Notes: generated from the sequence alone by a model not told the origin. 64,000 nucleotides of DNA from Mariniblastus sp. (GCA_022447605.1 JAKVBG010000006.1:102982-166981), one strand, 5' to 3'; counted from the stretch's first letter, positions 45,575-55,555 are shown. Program-made: numbers and translations.

Positions 45575-46840
45575 TCAATGACTGTCAACTTTCACACCCT
45601 TGACCGCCTCGGCAAACGGCCGTCGCCAGCGGAAGAAATAGAGCAGCTGAAAAACGACCGTCAACAAGGCACAAAGGATCCAGAGGTGTTCCGGGCGAAC
45701 CCCCAAATTGCGGATTCCATAAAAACAGAGATTGCCAATAATGACACCACTAAACGTGACGCAATTCCAAAAACCGATGAATTGGCCCCGCTGCTCATCT
45801 CCGGCCAGGTACTGAATCATCGTTTGCAGTGGGACCATCACGAATCCACACATGAATCCTCCCAGCCCAAGAAGCAGAGCCACGAGATAGTAATTGGCTG
45901 GAACGAAACCGAGCGCCGTGAAGGCGACGACCACTCCCACGTTTCCGAATGTCAACATCTCGTGTCGAATACGGCCTTTCGAAGCAAGACCGGCGATGTA
46001 GTCCCCAACCCCCATAAAAATCACCAGGATACCAAACAACACGGAAGTCCACGTCGTCGAGATGTTCAGCAGCTCGGTGTAGTCCGCCACAATCATGGCA
46101 CCCACGCCGACGATAATCATGTAGAAAAAAGCGTAGGCAAACAGGGCCGTCATCGCCGTGGTCCCACGGAATTTACACCACGACTGAAAATATCCATCCA
46201 CCATCCAATAGCTGATTTTCAGTTTCGGGTTTTGTGCTGGAACCGCGCTAATCCCGTGTGACGCGATCGTCCCTAGCACCCCGACGATCAAAAGGGCAAT
46301 ACCTGGCAACCACAACACCGGCTCACCGCCGTATTTGCCGGAATAATATTCATAGATCGGCCCCCCAGCCAGGCAGCCAAGGATAATCGCAGACCAGGTA
46401 AACATGTTGATCGTCCCGTTGGCCCGACTCAACAATTTGACAGGGACAAGCTCAGGTAAAATTCCGAACTTTGCAGGTGAAAAAAACGTGCTCTGCAGGG
46501 CGATAATAAAGAGCGCGGACATGGTCAAGGTAAGACTCTGGGTCCACAATCCGTAAAACGCAATCAAAGCAATCGGGATCTCCGTCCACTTGGCCATAAT
46601 GCTGACCCGGTGTTTGCTGTACTTGTCAGAGAACTGGCCAGCAAAACCGGAAAACAGCACAAACGGAATCGCCAGACAGATCGACGCCCAAGCTTGCCCA
46701 CCCTGGCCCAGGGTGCCCGCCCAGATGCCACCCATGGCCAAACCGTAAATCAGCAGTTGCTTCAGGATGTTGTCATTGAACGCCCCCAGGAACTGGGTCA
46801 CATTCAAGAAATAAAAACCTCTTGCGCCAGATTTCGTCAC
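45575..46840 (-). CDS. MFS transporter, LplT-like (lysophospholipid transporter family)
   Basis: A 421-residue, roughly 12-helix major facilitator protein. NVTQFLGAFNDNILKQLL at the start and FSGFAGQFSDKYSKHRV (loop 2-3 signature) are typical of the LplT group, which flips lysophospholipids across the inner membrane in E. coli, where it is often fused or linked to acyltransferases. Substrate here is inferred only. The start is GTG at 46840 with GAGGAG about 9 bases upstream. A separate small frame overlaps its 5' end. Confidence 0.85.
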   Translation of the reverse strand: MTKSGARGFYFLNVTQFLGAFNDNILKQLLIYGLAMGGIWAGTLGQGGQAWASICLAIPFVLFSGFAGQFSDKYSKHRVSIMAKWTEIPIALIAFYGLWTQSLTLTMSALFIIALQSTFFSPAKFGILPELVPVKLLSRANGTINMFTWSAIILGCLAGGPIYEYYSGKYGGEPVLWLPGIALLIVGVLGTIASHGISAVPAQNPKLKISYWMVDGYFQSWCKFRGTTAMTALFAYAFFYMIIVGVGAMIVADYTELLNISTTWTSVLFGILVIFMGVGDYIAGLASKGRIRHEMLTFGNVGVVVAFTALGFVPANYYLVALLLGLGGFMCGFVMVPLQTMIQYLAGDEQRGQFIGFWNCVTFSGVIIGNLCFYGIRNLGVRPEHLWILCALLTVVFQLLYFFRWRRPFAEAVKGVKVDSH

Positions 46841-47024
46841 CCGTTCGACTCCTCATGCCCAGTCCCGCTTGACAAAGGTGAGGTAATTCACCCTGCAGGA
46901 ACCACTCTTGCATCGCCATCTGAACGTCAATCGTATGCGTCCAAAAATCACTTTGAAAGTCCCAGTCCACGTGGGGAATGCCCAGCAAGGCCCGAGCAAA
47001 ACTACCCTTCTCCCGTTTTTGCAC
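46773..47024 (-). CDS. Possible 83-residue protein overlapping the LplT-like gene start
   Basis: A frame from GTG 47024 is preceded, eight bases away, by AAGGAGG, the best Shine-Dalgarno sequence in this stretch. It reads through LLGIPHVDWDFQSDFW and QMAMQEWFLQGELPHL and overlaps the transporter start by 68 bases in another frame. The first 60 residues are protein-like; the tail is the transporter's shifted frame. It may be a small upstream gene, or a longer N-terminal module separated by an indel. I recognise no family. Confidence 0.35.
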   Translation of the reverse strand: MQKREKGSFARALLGIPHVDWDFQSDFWTHTIDVQMAMQEWFLQGELPHLCQAGLGMRSRTGDEIWRKRFLFLECDPVPGGVQ

Positions 47025-47355
47025 TCGCACGGCCTCCTTTTTTAACCTGAAACAAGTGGCTCAATACTTGTATTTGGTTATCCAGGAATATAGATTAAGG
47101 GCGTAAAGCCGGCATTCGATTGACGTTAGGGTGGTTCGGTCCCCCTTTTAGACAGAAGTTAGCAGCGAGACCGAATCGTCCCACGGCTTCCCCGCCAGCT
47201 TGACACCTGTTCCCACGCCTCATCCTTTCACCCCCGAGGCAAACTTGGCCCATTCCGAGCCAAAACCGGTTATAGGAGGCAACAGATTGAAGAGGATTCA
47301 ACTGAAACACGCTTCCTGTCCTTTCAACAAGCAACGCCAGTTCCGGAGCATCTCC
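47025..47355. other. Divergent intergenic region
   Basis: Between the LplT-side genes and the metalloprotease. It should hold both promoters. An open frame from 47200 runs into the metalloprotease but its first 52 residues are not signal-like and are treated as leader. Confidence 0.45.
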
Positions 47356-50300
47356 ATGCACAGTCGAAAGTCGTTACCCCTGACCCTCGTTTTATTGACC
47401 AGCCTGATCGCCCAAGTAGCGACCGCCCAAATCCTGGAACAAAATCTGGAGCTGTTCCAGGATGCCAACCCGGGAATTCGGGTCTACGAGCAAGACGAAC
47501 GGGTTTCAATGTTTTACGGAACGCCCTTTTCGACGGGCCAAACGCCGTTGCACAGTGCCTGGAATCACGTCAACCAGTGGCAAAAACTTTATGGCAACGA
47601 TATTGGCTCGCTGCTGCCCAAGGAGAATGCTGCAGGAGAAGTCATGCAGGGCGTGATGCCCGATCCGGAAACCGGCGAATACAAGTTTTACACCTTTCGT
47701 TTTGAGCAGACCTACGCCGGCCTGCCCGTTTTCCGTTCCGGCATCGGTTTCCTGGTACGCAACGAGCAGGACAACCCGTTGGTCATGACCGGTTTTGACG
47801 TCAAAGAGATGAACGGTCTCAACCTGTTGGCTGGCGGCGTTTTTCAGCCGCAAGTCACGGCCAAGATGCTGGCCAATGTCAAACAGTTGATGGATGGCGA
47901 GCCGACTTTCAAATCGGACGCCGCCCAATCGGTCCTCGAGTCCCCGGTCGAGCCAGGGCCCATGGCCGCACCCATGGGCCGGGCAGGGCGTCGCGGACTG
48001 CAGGCGCTGCTGGGACCGGCCATCGAGGTCAGCCAGGAGGAACTGGTGATCTGGGCCGGCATCAATGGAATCACAGAAGAACCGACGGTTGCCGTCTCGT
48101 TCATGGCCCAGCGAGGCTCGGTCCGGACTTACCCGGACTACGAAAAATTCCTGGTCTTGGCATCTGCCGAAACGGGTGAAATCCTTTATTCGGAAAACCA
48201 GATCCACAGTCTCGACGTGCAGGGCAATGTCAGCGGCCGTGCCACCGATGGGATCGCCACCCTGGAGTGTGACCCGGAATCGGCCTTTGGTTTACCGTAT
48301 GTCGAAGTTTCGATCACCGGCGGAAACAGCGCCTACGCCGATGTCAACGGGGATTTCAACATCACTCACAGCGGGACCGGCAACGTGACAGTCAATTCAC
48401 CGTTGCGAGGCAGGTGGTTTGCCGTGTTTGATCAGGCTGACAGTGGCTCGACACCCTCGCTCAGCGATACGGTTACCCCACCGGGACCGGCCAACTTCCT
48501 GCACAACCCCACCGATGGCCAGGATTTGTCAACAGCCAACATCAATGCTTACTACGAATCGAATGTGATCAGGGATTTTGTACTCAGCTACGAGCCAAGC
48601 TTTCCAACCATTTTCAACCAGACATCCTTTACGATTAACACCAACATCGATGATTCTTGCAATGCGTACTACGACGGTTCGTCGATCAATTTCTTCCAGG
48701 CGGGTGGCGGCTGCAACAACACGTCGTTTGCCGACGTTATCTGGCACGAATACGGCCATCACCTGGTCAACGTCACTGGGAATGGCCAGGGACAATTTGG
48801 CGAAGGCTCCGGTGATGTTCTCGGTGTCCTGATCCACGACGAACCGATCACCGGCAATGGTTTCCAGCAGAACTGCAGCAACGGGATTCGCACGGCCGCC
48901 AACAACAAGCAGTACCCCTGCTCCGGCGGAATTCATGATTGTGGCCAGCTGATCTCGGGATGTGTCTGGGACACGATGAACGAACTGAGACAGACCGAAC
49001 CATCCAATTACCAGCAAATTTCCTCGGCGCTGTTCCTGGGCATGATGATCGTCCGCGGACAGACCCAACCAGGAAACACCACGATCGAGCCGAGCATTAC
49101 CGTGATCTACCTGGAATTGGATGATGACGATGGGAACATTGGCAATGGCACGCCTCACTATGCAGAAATTGCGGCCGGTTTCGGGGCACACAGCATGGAT
49201 GCCCCGGACCTGAACTTGGTCGAATTCAGTTTCCCCGATGGCCAACCAGAGCTGGTCAGTCCATTGGGAGGCCTGGCATTCAACGTACAGATTGACGATC
49301 TGCAGGAAACACAGGATCCGGCCACGGCGACCTTGCACGTGGACCGGGGAAGCGGCTTTGAGAGCTTTGGCCTGATCGAAATTTCCAGCGGCCTGTACGA
49401 GGCGCATTTCCCGGAGAGTGAGTGTGCTACCGAGTTGAAATATTACTTATCGGTGTCGACGCTGGAAGGCAACTCCCAAGTCACCCCATCGGGCGCTCCA
49501 ACGACGTATTACACGGTGCTCAGTGCCGATGCCTTGACCGTCCTGTTCGAAGACGACTTCGAAACAAACAAGGGATGGAGCGTCTCCGGCGACGCCGTGG
49601 ATGGTGAGTGGGATCGAGCCATCCCGGACGGTGGAGGGGATCGTGGCGACCCGCCGACTGACTCCGACAACTCTGGCATGTGTTACCTGACAGACAGTAT
49701 CGACGGCAACTCGGACGTGGATGACGGCAGCACGATCCTGACGTCTCCCACGATTGATGGAATTTCCTCTGGCCCGGTCCTGGTCATGTACAGCCGCTGG
49801 TATTCCAACACATTTGGTAACGCCCCCGAGGCCGATGAATTCGTGGTCGAAATTTCCAACGACAACGGGGCCACCTGGACAAACCTGGAAACCGTCGGGC
49901 CGGGTGGATCCGAAGTCAGCGGTGGCTGGTTCAATAAAAGTTTCAAGATTGGTGATTTTGTCGAACCAACCAACCAGATGCGATTCCGCTTTACTTGCTC
50001 CGACCTGGGAGACGGTTCCGTGGTGGAGGCCGGCCTGGATGCTTTCCAGGTGGTGCGAGTTCACTGTTCAAAAAACGTGGTCTCCGACAACTTGAACTTG
50101 GAGACCGGCAGTATCCTGGAAGGCGATATTACCGACCTCGATTTCAGTGACAATCAGAGCATGATCGTGCAAACCCAGATACGGCGCGGCCTGACGGCCT
50201 TTTTCGACGCCGCTTCACCTTCGGAGTCACCCACGGCGATCGAACTCACCTTCGAAGGGTTTTCCTTTACCGGGCGGCCTGTGATTGTTCAAGAAGTTGC

Positions 50301-50538
50301 CTTGTACAATTTCCAGACCGCCGATTACGAAGTCGTCCGAACAGATAGAATGCCAATCACCGAAGACGAGTCGTTTACCATCGAGCTCTCGGGAGACCTG
50401 GCCCGGTTCATTGAACCAGGGACCGGGAAAATGGAAGCCCGTATGACTCATAAACCGGCACCCCGCCGGTTCTGGCAACCACCGGTCGGCCAGGTCGACA
50501 TGAGTTGGGACCATTTCAAGTGGAAAGTTGAGTATTAA
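47356..50538 (+). CDS. Large exported zinc metalloprotease (HEXXH, M4/M36-like)
   Basis: A 1060-residue exported protein. A signal peptide (about 1-24, MHSRKSLPLTLVLLTSLIAQ) is followed by an FTP-like propeptide region (YKFYTFRFEQTYAGLPVFRSGIGFLV). The catalytic domain has HEYGHH at about 464-469 and GEGSGDVLG about 15 residues later, supplying the third zinc ligand, as in gluzincin-type proteases. The C-terminal third carries beta-sandwich modules (an MAM-like stretch with FEDDFETNKGWSVSGDAVDGEW, then a final sandwich). It probably degrades proteins outside the cell. The ATG at 47356 has CGGAG upstream and leads straight into the signal. A strong terminator follows. Confidence 0.87.
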   Translation: MHSRKSLPLTLVLLTSLIAQVATAQILEQNLELFQDANPGIRVYEQDERVSMFYGTPFSTGQTPLHSAWNHVNQWQKLYGNDIGSLLPKENAAGEVMQGVMPDPETGEYKFYTFRFEQTYAGLPVFRSGIGFLVRNEQDNPLVMTGFDVKEMNGLNLLAGGVFQPQVTAKMLANVKQLMDGEPTFKSDAAQSVLESPVEPGPMAAPMGRAGRRGLQALLGPAIEVSQEELVIWAGINGITEEPTVAVSFMAQRGSVRTYPDYEKFLVLASAETGEILYSENQIHSLDVQGNVSGRATDGIATLECDPESAFGLPYVEVSITGGNSAYADVNGDFNITHSGTGNVTVNSPLRGRWFAVFDQADSGSTPSLSDTVTPPGPANFLHNPTDGQDLSTANINAYYESNVIRDFVLSYEPSFPTIFNQTSFTINTNIDDSCNAYYDGSSINFFQAGGGCNNTSFADVIWHEYGHHLVNVTGNGQGQFGEGSGDVLGVLIHDEPITGNGFQQNCSNGIRTAANNKQYPCSGGIHDCGQLISGCVWDTMNELRQTEPSNYQQISSALFLGMMIVRGQTQPGNTTIEPSITVIYLELDDDDGNIGNGTPHYAEIAAGFGAHSMDAPDLNLVEFSFPDGQPELVSPLGGLAFNVQIDDLQETQDPATATLHVDRGSGFESFGLIEISSGLYEAHFPESECATELKYYLSVSTLEGNSQVTPSGAPTTYYTVLSADALTVLFEDDFETNKGWSVSGDAVDGEWDRAIPDGGGDRGDPPTDSDNSGMCYLTDSIDGNSDVDDGSTILTSPTIDGISSGPVLVMYSRWYSNTFGNAPEADEFVVEISNDNGATWTNLETVGPGGSEVSGGWFNKSFKIGDFVEPTNQMRFRFTCSDLGDGSVVEAGLDAFQVVRVHCSKNVVSDNLNLETGSILEGDITDLDFSDNQSMIVQTQIRRGLTAFFDAASPSESPTAIELTFEGFSFTGRPVIVQEVALYNFQTADYEVVRTDRMPITEDESFTIELSGDLARFIEPGTGKMEARMTHKPAPRRFWQPPVGQVDMSWDHFKWKVEY

Positions 50539-50577
50539 ACCGAAACCGCGGCTAGAGCCAAATCGCGGCAAACTTTG

Positions 50578-50606
50578 GCCCGAATTTCGATTCGGGCTTT
50601 TTTTTT
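50578..50606 (+). terminator. Rho-independent terminator of the metalloprotease gene
   Basis: A perfect 8-bp stem GCCCGAAT/ATTCGGGC closes a TTCG tetraloop and is followed by nine T. It lies 40 bases after the stop. The remainder of the 357-base gap to 50895 shows no gene. Confidence 0.93.
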
Positions 50607-50895
50607 GCGAAATCACTGCTGGTTCTTCTACACATCATCTTAACAATTCATGCCTCCCTACTGCCGGTTGGCGTGAATCTGACTAGTTGCGCCAATCATA
50701 ACGGCTGAAGCTATTGTCGATTCAGTCTGTCCGGCAATTGTCCGATACCACCATTAAACGCGTGAACGTACGGAAATGTTCACGATGTTAAAGATTGCGG
50801 CTTGCGCAGACTTTCCCGTTTCGCGAGTTGACGATTGGAATCGGCAGGTCCAACTTCCACGCCTGCAACAAAAGAAAAAAGAGAGAGACTGATTG

Positions 50896-52221
50896 ATGTT
50901 GCGACACGTTTTAATCAGCGGCTTTTGCCTCGTTTTCTTGCTGGCTCCAACTCCAGGTGCGTTTTCCTTTGAGGAAAACAAGAGTGTGGTGGCCGATGCT
51001 GTAAATGAAGAGACAAAGGAAGAATCGAAGGGTAAAACGGGGCAGTCGACTCCTATCGTCAAGGTCAAGGTCATCCTGCCTGGCAGCGAAGCGGAACAGG
51101 TCATGACACCTGAGATGATCGCACGACGGGGCAAGGTGGAACGCTGCCTGTCAAGCTACTATCCGGCACATGTCAACGCCGACATCCTCCGACCCTGGAG
51201 CATCATGCACGGCCTGATCGCCTTTGGCCAAGACACCTTGGTTCTTTCCGACAAAAAGAGGATTGATGCAGTCGACTACTTGTGCGCCAATGGCGTGGGA
51301 AATGACCGGCGGATTCTCTACGTCAAGAACGGCAAACTGCAGGCACGCAAAGGGGATGGCTACCAGGGGCACCACGGGCAATTGCTCGCCATGCTGGCCC
51401 AATCCGACGTCCCCATCGATCACCCAATTCACGTCGACGGGAAGACGTTCACAGTGGCGGACCTGGTGGAACTTGAGCAGAAAAGCTGTCGTTCAAGAAC
51501 CGAACTGACTTTTCAGTTGATCGGTCTTTCCCACTACCTCGATTCGGATGCCCGCTGGAAAAACAGCCTGGGGCAGAACTGGAACATTCCGCGGATGATC
51601 AGCGAGGAAATCGTCCAGCCGATCAACGGGGCCGCCTGTGGAGGAACCCACCGTTTGATGGGTCTCAGCTACGCGGTCCAACAACGAAAGAACGACGACA
51701 AGCCGGTAGAAGGCCAGTGGCGACGTGCCGACAACTTTATCAAGCAGTACCACAAGTACGCGATGAAAATGCAAAACTCGGACGGGAGTTTCAGCACGGA
51801 CTGGTTTGAAGGACGGAGCGACTCGGGCAAGAAATCCAAAAAGTTGAACACCACCGGCCACATTCTCGAGTGGCTGGTCTACTCGATGACGTCGGAACAG
51901 CTGAACGATCCAAAAATTGACTCCGCCGTCGACTATCTGGTCGACGCAATGTTGGATGTCCCCAAGAACAAGTATGGCGTCGGCCCCAAAGACGTCGGAC
52001 CGAAGGGGCATGCCTTGCGTTCATTAAGACTTTACGAGATTGCCATGTATGGAGAATCATCGGATTACCAGAGACAAGTATCCGACGAGAACGCCATTCG
52101 TGATTTTAATATTGCCCAACAGGCCTTGGCCCACCAGGAAGAATACCTGGAGCGGATCGGTAAACGACAGAAGTCGGAGCCGGGGCAGTTGCGCCCCCGG
52201 GGAATTTTCCGTCGTAGGTAA
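50896..52221 (+). CDS. Uncharacterised secreted protein, possible alpha-toroid-like fold
   Basis: A 441-residue protein with signal peptide (about 1-24). The mature N-terminus is acidic and low-complexity. The body contains WSIMHGLIAFG, GYQGHHGQLLAMLAQ, CGGTHRLMGLSYAVQQR and STDWFEGRSDSGKKSKKLNTTGHILEWLVYS. Such repeated helical segments with conserved Gly/His/Trp resemble terpene-cyclase-like alpha toroids, but this is only an impression. I do not recognise a characterised family. ATG at 50896 is preferred to the TTG three bases earlier; AGAGAGAC lies upstream. A second unknown secreted gene follows after 36 bases. Confidence 0.7.
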   Translation: MLRHVLISGFCLVFLLAPTPGAFSFEENKSVVADAVNEETKEESKGKTGQSTPIVKVKVILPGSEAEQVMTPEMIARRGKVERCLSSYYPAHVNADILRPWSIMHGLIAFGQDTLVLSDKKRIDAVDYLCANGVGNDRRILYVKNGKLQARKGDGYQGHHGQLLAMLAQSDVPIDHPIHVDGKTFTVADLVELEQKSCRSRTELTFQLIGLSHYLDSDARWKNSLGQNWNIPRMISEEIVQPINGAACGGTHRLMGLSYAVQQRKNDDKPVEGQWRRADNFIKQYHKYAMKMQNSDGSFSTDWFEGRSDSGKKSKKLNTTGHILEWLVYSMTSEQLNDPKIDSAVDYLVDAMLDVPKNKYGVGPKDVGPKGHALRSLRLYEIAMYGESSDYQRQVSDENAIRDFNIAQQALAHQEEYLERIGKRQKSEPGQLRPRGIFRRR

Positions 52222-52257
52222 CCGTTGAATCAATCAAATTCAGGGAGGAATTTGACC

Positions 52258-53223
52258 ATGAAAAAAACAAACCAATTGCAGAGAGTCCTCACCCTTTCAT
52301 TGACTGCCCTGGGACTCATCTGGGCGACTCCGATTGCAGCCCTGGGCCAAGTAATCCCCGGCACCGGGACCCCACTCAAAAAAGTGGGCGACGATTTCGA
52401 AGACCCGGATTGGGCCTATGACCTGAAACTGCCCAAGGTCTATAACCACAAGGAAGACACCGTTTCTTTCAATGGACCCGGCGGACAATCACAGAATGGC
52501 CGTTGGTATGAAGGCTCCAAGCGGGGGCAACCCGATTTCATCCGCCGCGTTTCGACGCCCATCGGCGGGCTGCAAGGGAGCCAGGGTGCCCTGGCCATCA
52601 GTTCCATCAAGACGGGATCTTCGCGCCCCAGCTACCAGCAGCAGCAGGACGACTTTATCGCCAATGTTGCTCCGCGGATTGGCAAACTCTCCGCCTCGCG
52701 ATCTCCCAGCGTTGTGACCCGCGTCTGGATGCCACCAGTCGACGAATGGGAAAATCGTACCGGTTGCCACTTCGCATTCCGCATCGCGGCCGAAACGAAT
52801 TATCAACCCCGCCCCAGCGGACTCTTCGGACGAAAAACCGACGAGACCTCTGACATGTGGCCTGGTATGTTCCTCCATTTCAACAGCAAGGAAGGGAAAG
52901 GGGCAACCGGGAAAGAAGCCGACAACGCGTTCTTCTGGTTCAAAGCTTCCAATAACGGGAACCAGATTCGTGGTCCGCAAGTCACCACCACCGGGTGGTG
53001 GACGCTCGGCATCAGCATGAGTCCGGATGGCAAGGTCCACTATTACGCCAAGCCTGGCATCGAGGATCTGACCGCCGAAGACCATGTCGCCTCGGCCTAT
53101 CCTTTCGGACGCCGTTCACTGCGAATGAGGAACTTCTTCTTCAACTCCTGCAGTGGTGACGACGGCAAAACCCGTTCGACCGAGTTCATCATCGACGATC
53201 CGACCCTGTACGTGGTGCGGTAA
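52258..53223 (+). CDS. Uncharacterised secreted protein, beta-sandwich-like
   Basis: A 321-residue protein with signal peptide (about 1-31, ending ALGQ). Alternating hydrophobic strands and aromatic-rich segments (CHFAFRIAAETNY, MWPGMFLHFNSKEG, NAFFWFKASNNGNQIRG, TTGWWTLGISMSPDGKVHYYAKPG) and the C-terminal FIIDDPTLYVV suggest a concanavalin/polysaccharide-lyase-like sandwich. No characterised family is recognised. The ATG at 52258 has AGGGAGGA upstream. The 36-base gap after the previous gene suggests one transcript. A T-less 12-bp hairpin at 53263-53295 follows the stop. Confidence 0.7.
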   Translation: MKKTNQLQRVLTLSLTALGLIWATPIAALGQVIPGTGTPLKKVGDDFEDPDWAYDLKLPKVYNHKEDTVSFNGPGGQSQNGRWYEGSKRGQPDFIRRVSTPIGGLQGSQGALAISSIKTGSSRPSYQQQQDDFIANVAPRIGKLSASRSPSVVTRVWMPPVDEWENRTGCHFAFRIAAETNYQPRPSGLFGRKTDETSDMWPGMFLHFNSKEGKGATGKEADNAFFWFKASNNGNQIRGPQVTTTGWWTLGISMSPDGKVHYYAKPGIEDLTAEDHVASAYPFGRRSLRMRNFFFNSCSGDDGKTRSTEFIIDDPTLYVVR

Positions 53224-53680
53224 GTACGCTCGCACCTCAAGGATCGTTGAAACCGGAACGGAATCCACCCTTGCGCATCGAAGGCAAGGGTGGATACTCC
53301 GCGACATTTCCAGCAGCCAACCGCCCGGGGGCCCATTTTGCTTGCGGGCGGTCGATGCGTTGCGGGAGACTCTTGTCGCACACATCGATCGATCGCCAAG
53401 AGGCGGATCTCGCTGCCAACAAAGGGTTCGCTGAGCTTCCCTCAACGGCTTGCTGGACCGTCTGGCCGAATTCTTCTGCCCATCAATTCCCGCTCCCGCC
53501 TCTGCCGGGTCCCACCAACGAAACCGTGGGGAAAGGCCGTTGACCCAAATTTTATTCGGCTGAACGCGGCTTGGTGGGCTGTCCAAAAAATGCGATGATA
53601 CGGTGAAATTGATCCACCCGTTTTGGCTTTGGCCAACCTGGTCAGAATCCCACAACGACCTCGCTTTCAAATCAGGTTTC
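53224..53680. other. Intergenic region with a 12-bp inverted repeat
   Basis: ATCCACCCTTGC (53263-53274) pairs perfectly with 53284-53295 around a 9-base loop, 40 bases after the preceding stop. There is no T tract, so it may be a weak terminator or an mRNA-stabilising hairpin. No gene is seen in the remainder. Confidence 0.5.
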
Positions 53681-55009
53681 ATGATGCTCCGAACGTTTCC
53701 CAATACCAAACCGATCCTCCCCTACTCACTCATCGTTTTCCTTTCCTGCTGGATAGGCCTGTGTCAGACAGGCTGGGGTCTGCAGACAGACGACCCAGCT
53801 GCTCAACCCGCCCAGTCCAGCCAGCTGAGCACCACCGACCCGGCGACCTCGTTGAGCGATTTGAAGCTGTTGATCAAGCCGCTCACCGCGGCCGAATTGA
53901 AGGAAACGGCCAGCCAGTGGCAAAACATTCTTCAGGCGAAAATGTTGGAGATCGCCCACTTGAAGATTGCCATGAATCCAACCAGCACGCCGCAACAGGA
54001 TGACGAGTTACTCAAACTGATCGACGAAAAGGCGGTCATTGCCAGGCATTTCGGAGCCGTGATCGATGAACTGGAAGTCAAAGGGGGTGAGACCAAGGAG
54101 TACCGGCAGTATGCCGTTTCGGCGGCGGGAGTTTCACTGGACTACACCAACCCAAGCACCGTCTGGAAGATGATCGTCAGCTGGATCTGGTCCGAGGACG
54201 GCGGTAAGCGGTGGGCCTGGAACTTTCTCAAGTTCGCCCTGATCCTGATCTTCTTTTACATCGGCGCCTCGATTGTTGCCAATATCCTTTGCCGCTTCGT
54301 TGCCCATGTGAAAGGGACCTCCCAACTCCTGATCTCATTCCTGCGAACCTTTACCAAGCAGCTGCTGATGGTGCTGGGATTGGTCATGGCGCTCAACGCG
54401 CTGGAAGTCGACATCACACCGATGCTGGCCGCGCTGGGGGCCGCCGGTTTTGCCATCGGTTTAGCGCTCAAAGATACGATGGGCAACTTTGCCAGCGGTA
54501 CCATGATTTTGGCCTACCGCCCGTTTGACGTGGGTGACCAGATCGATGCGGCCGGGGTCAATGGACTGGTCGAGTCGGTTTCACTCTCGGCGACCCACAT
54601 TCGGACCTTTGACAACCAGTTGATCATCGTCCCCAACAGCAAGATCTGGGGGGACATCATCACCAACAAGACGGCCAGCGATACCCGGCGCGTCGACATG
54701 GTGTTCGGGATCGGATACGACGATGATATCGAGCTGGCCAAGAAGACTCTCGAGTCGTTGCTGCAACAGCACCCACTGGTCCTGGCTGATCCCACCCCGG
54801 TGGTCAAGTTGCATGAGTTGGCCGATTCATCGGTCAACTTCATCTGCCGCCCCTGGGCCAAAACAAAGGACTACTGGGCCGTCTACTGGGACATTACCCG
54901 CTCGGTCAAGGAGACCTTCGATCAAGAGGGGATTTCCATCCCGTATCCCCAGCGGGATGTGCATCTTTATCAACAGTCTCCAGCGGCCGAGCCCGGATCG
55001 ACATCCTGA
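53681..55009 (+). CDS. Small-conductance mechanosensitive channel (MscS family)
   Basis: A 442-residue MscS-type channel with a longer exported N-terminal region: a signal or first helix (about 10-28), then a helical periplasmic segment to about 160. The membrane core has the pore helix signature LAALGAAGFAIGLALKDTMGNFASGTMILAYRPFDVGDQI, followed by the beta domain (LIIVPNSKIWGDIITN) and the C-terminal alpha/beta domain. It opens under membrane tension to relieve osmotic shock. ATG ATG at 53681 is preferred because it leads into the signal; a frame open from 53603 adds a non-signal-like stretch. Confidence 0.9.
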   Translation: MMLRTFPNTKPILPYSLIVFLSCWIGLCQTGWGLQTDDPAAQPAQSSQLSTTDPATSLSDLKLLIKPLTAAELKETASQWQNILQAKMLEIAHLKIAMNPTSTPQQDDELLKLIDEKAVIARHFGAVIDELEVKGGETKEYRQYAVSAAGVSLDYTNPSTVWKMIVSWIWSEDGGKRWAWNFLKFALILIFFYIGASIVANILCRFVAHVKGTSQLLISFLRTFTKQLLMVLGLVMALNALEVDITPMLAALGAAGFAIGLALKDTMGNFASGTMILAYRPFDVGDQIDAAGVNGLVESVSLSATHIRTFDNQLIIVPNSKIWGDIITNKTASDTRRVDMVFGIGYDDDIELAKKTLESLLQQHPLVLADPTPVVKLHELADSSVNFICRPWAKTKDYWAVYWDITRSVKETFDQEGISIPYPQRDVHLYQQSPAAEPGSTS

Positions 55010-55085
55010 CGTCGACGTTCGAGATTGGATTCAACCGGTCGCCCATGTTAAGGTACACACCACGCTTTGCTTCCCGGAGTGACCG

Positions 55086-55532
55086 ATGAACCAAGTGCCT
55101 TCGTATTTTCACACCCAGGTCGGCTACATCCTGCGCATCGGTTTATGCGCGGGCGCCATCCTCTACCTGGTTCTCTTACTGCTCAAACTGGGAACCGCCC
55201 TGAATGTGATCAGCGGGATCACCATCGCTTTCCTGTTCCTGATCGGCTGGGTGTTTGGCTCCCTGACCGTCCAGGTCACACCGACGACTTTGAAGTGGCA
55301 TTTTGGTCCCGGTTTCTGGAACAAATCGATCGAGCGGGACCAGATCGAATCGGTCCGCGCCATTCGGACCAAGTGGTGGTACGGGTTCGGGATCCGTTTG
55401 ACACCTCACGGCTGGCTCTATAATGTGCAAGGACTGGATGCGGTCCAGGTCACCGACACGAACGGCAAGTCGACCTTGATCGGCACCGACGAGCCGGAGG
55501 AACTGGTCCGCGCCCTGAATCCGGAACATTGA
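55086..55532 (+). CDS. Small membrane protein with bacterial PH-like domain
   Basis: A 148-residue protein with two membrane helices at about 15-35 and 42-60, then a soluble beta-rich part: LTVQVTPTTLKWHFGPGFWNKSIERDQIESVRAIRTKWWYGFGIRLTPHGWLYNVQGLDAVQVTDTNGKSTLIGTDEPEEL. Residues W-x-F-G-P-G-F and the final GTDEPEELVRAL are like bacterial PH domains on membrane proteins. Function unknown. CGGAGTGACC precedes the ATG. The sulfatase gene starts 24 bases after its stop. Confidence 0.7.
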   Translation: MNQVPSYFHTQVGYILRIGLCAGAILYLVLLLLKLGTALNVISGITIAFLFLIGWVFGSLTVQVTPTTLKWHFGPGFWNKSIERDQIESVRAIRTKWWYGFGIRLTPHGWLYNVQGLDAVQVTDTNGKSTLIGTDEPEELVRALNPEH

Positions 55533-55555
55533 CCAGACGCGCAACAAGGTCTGCC

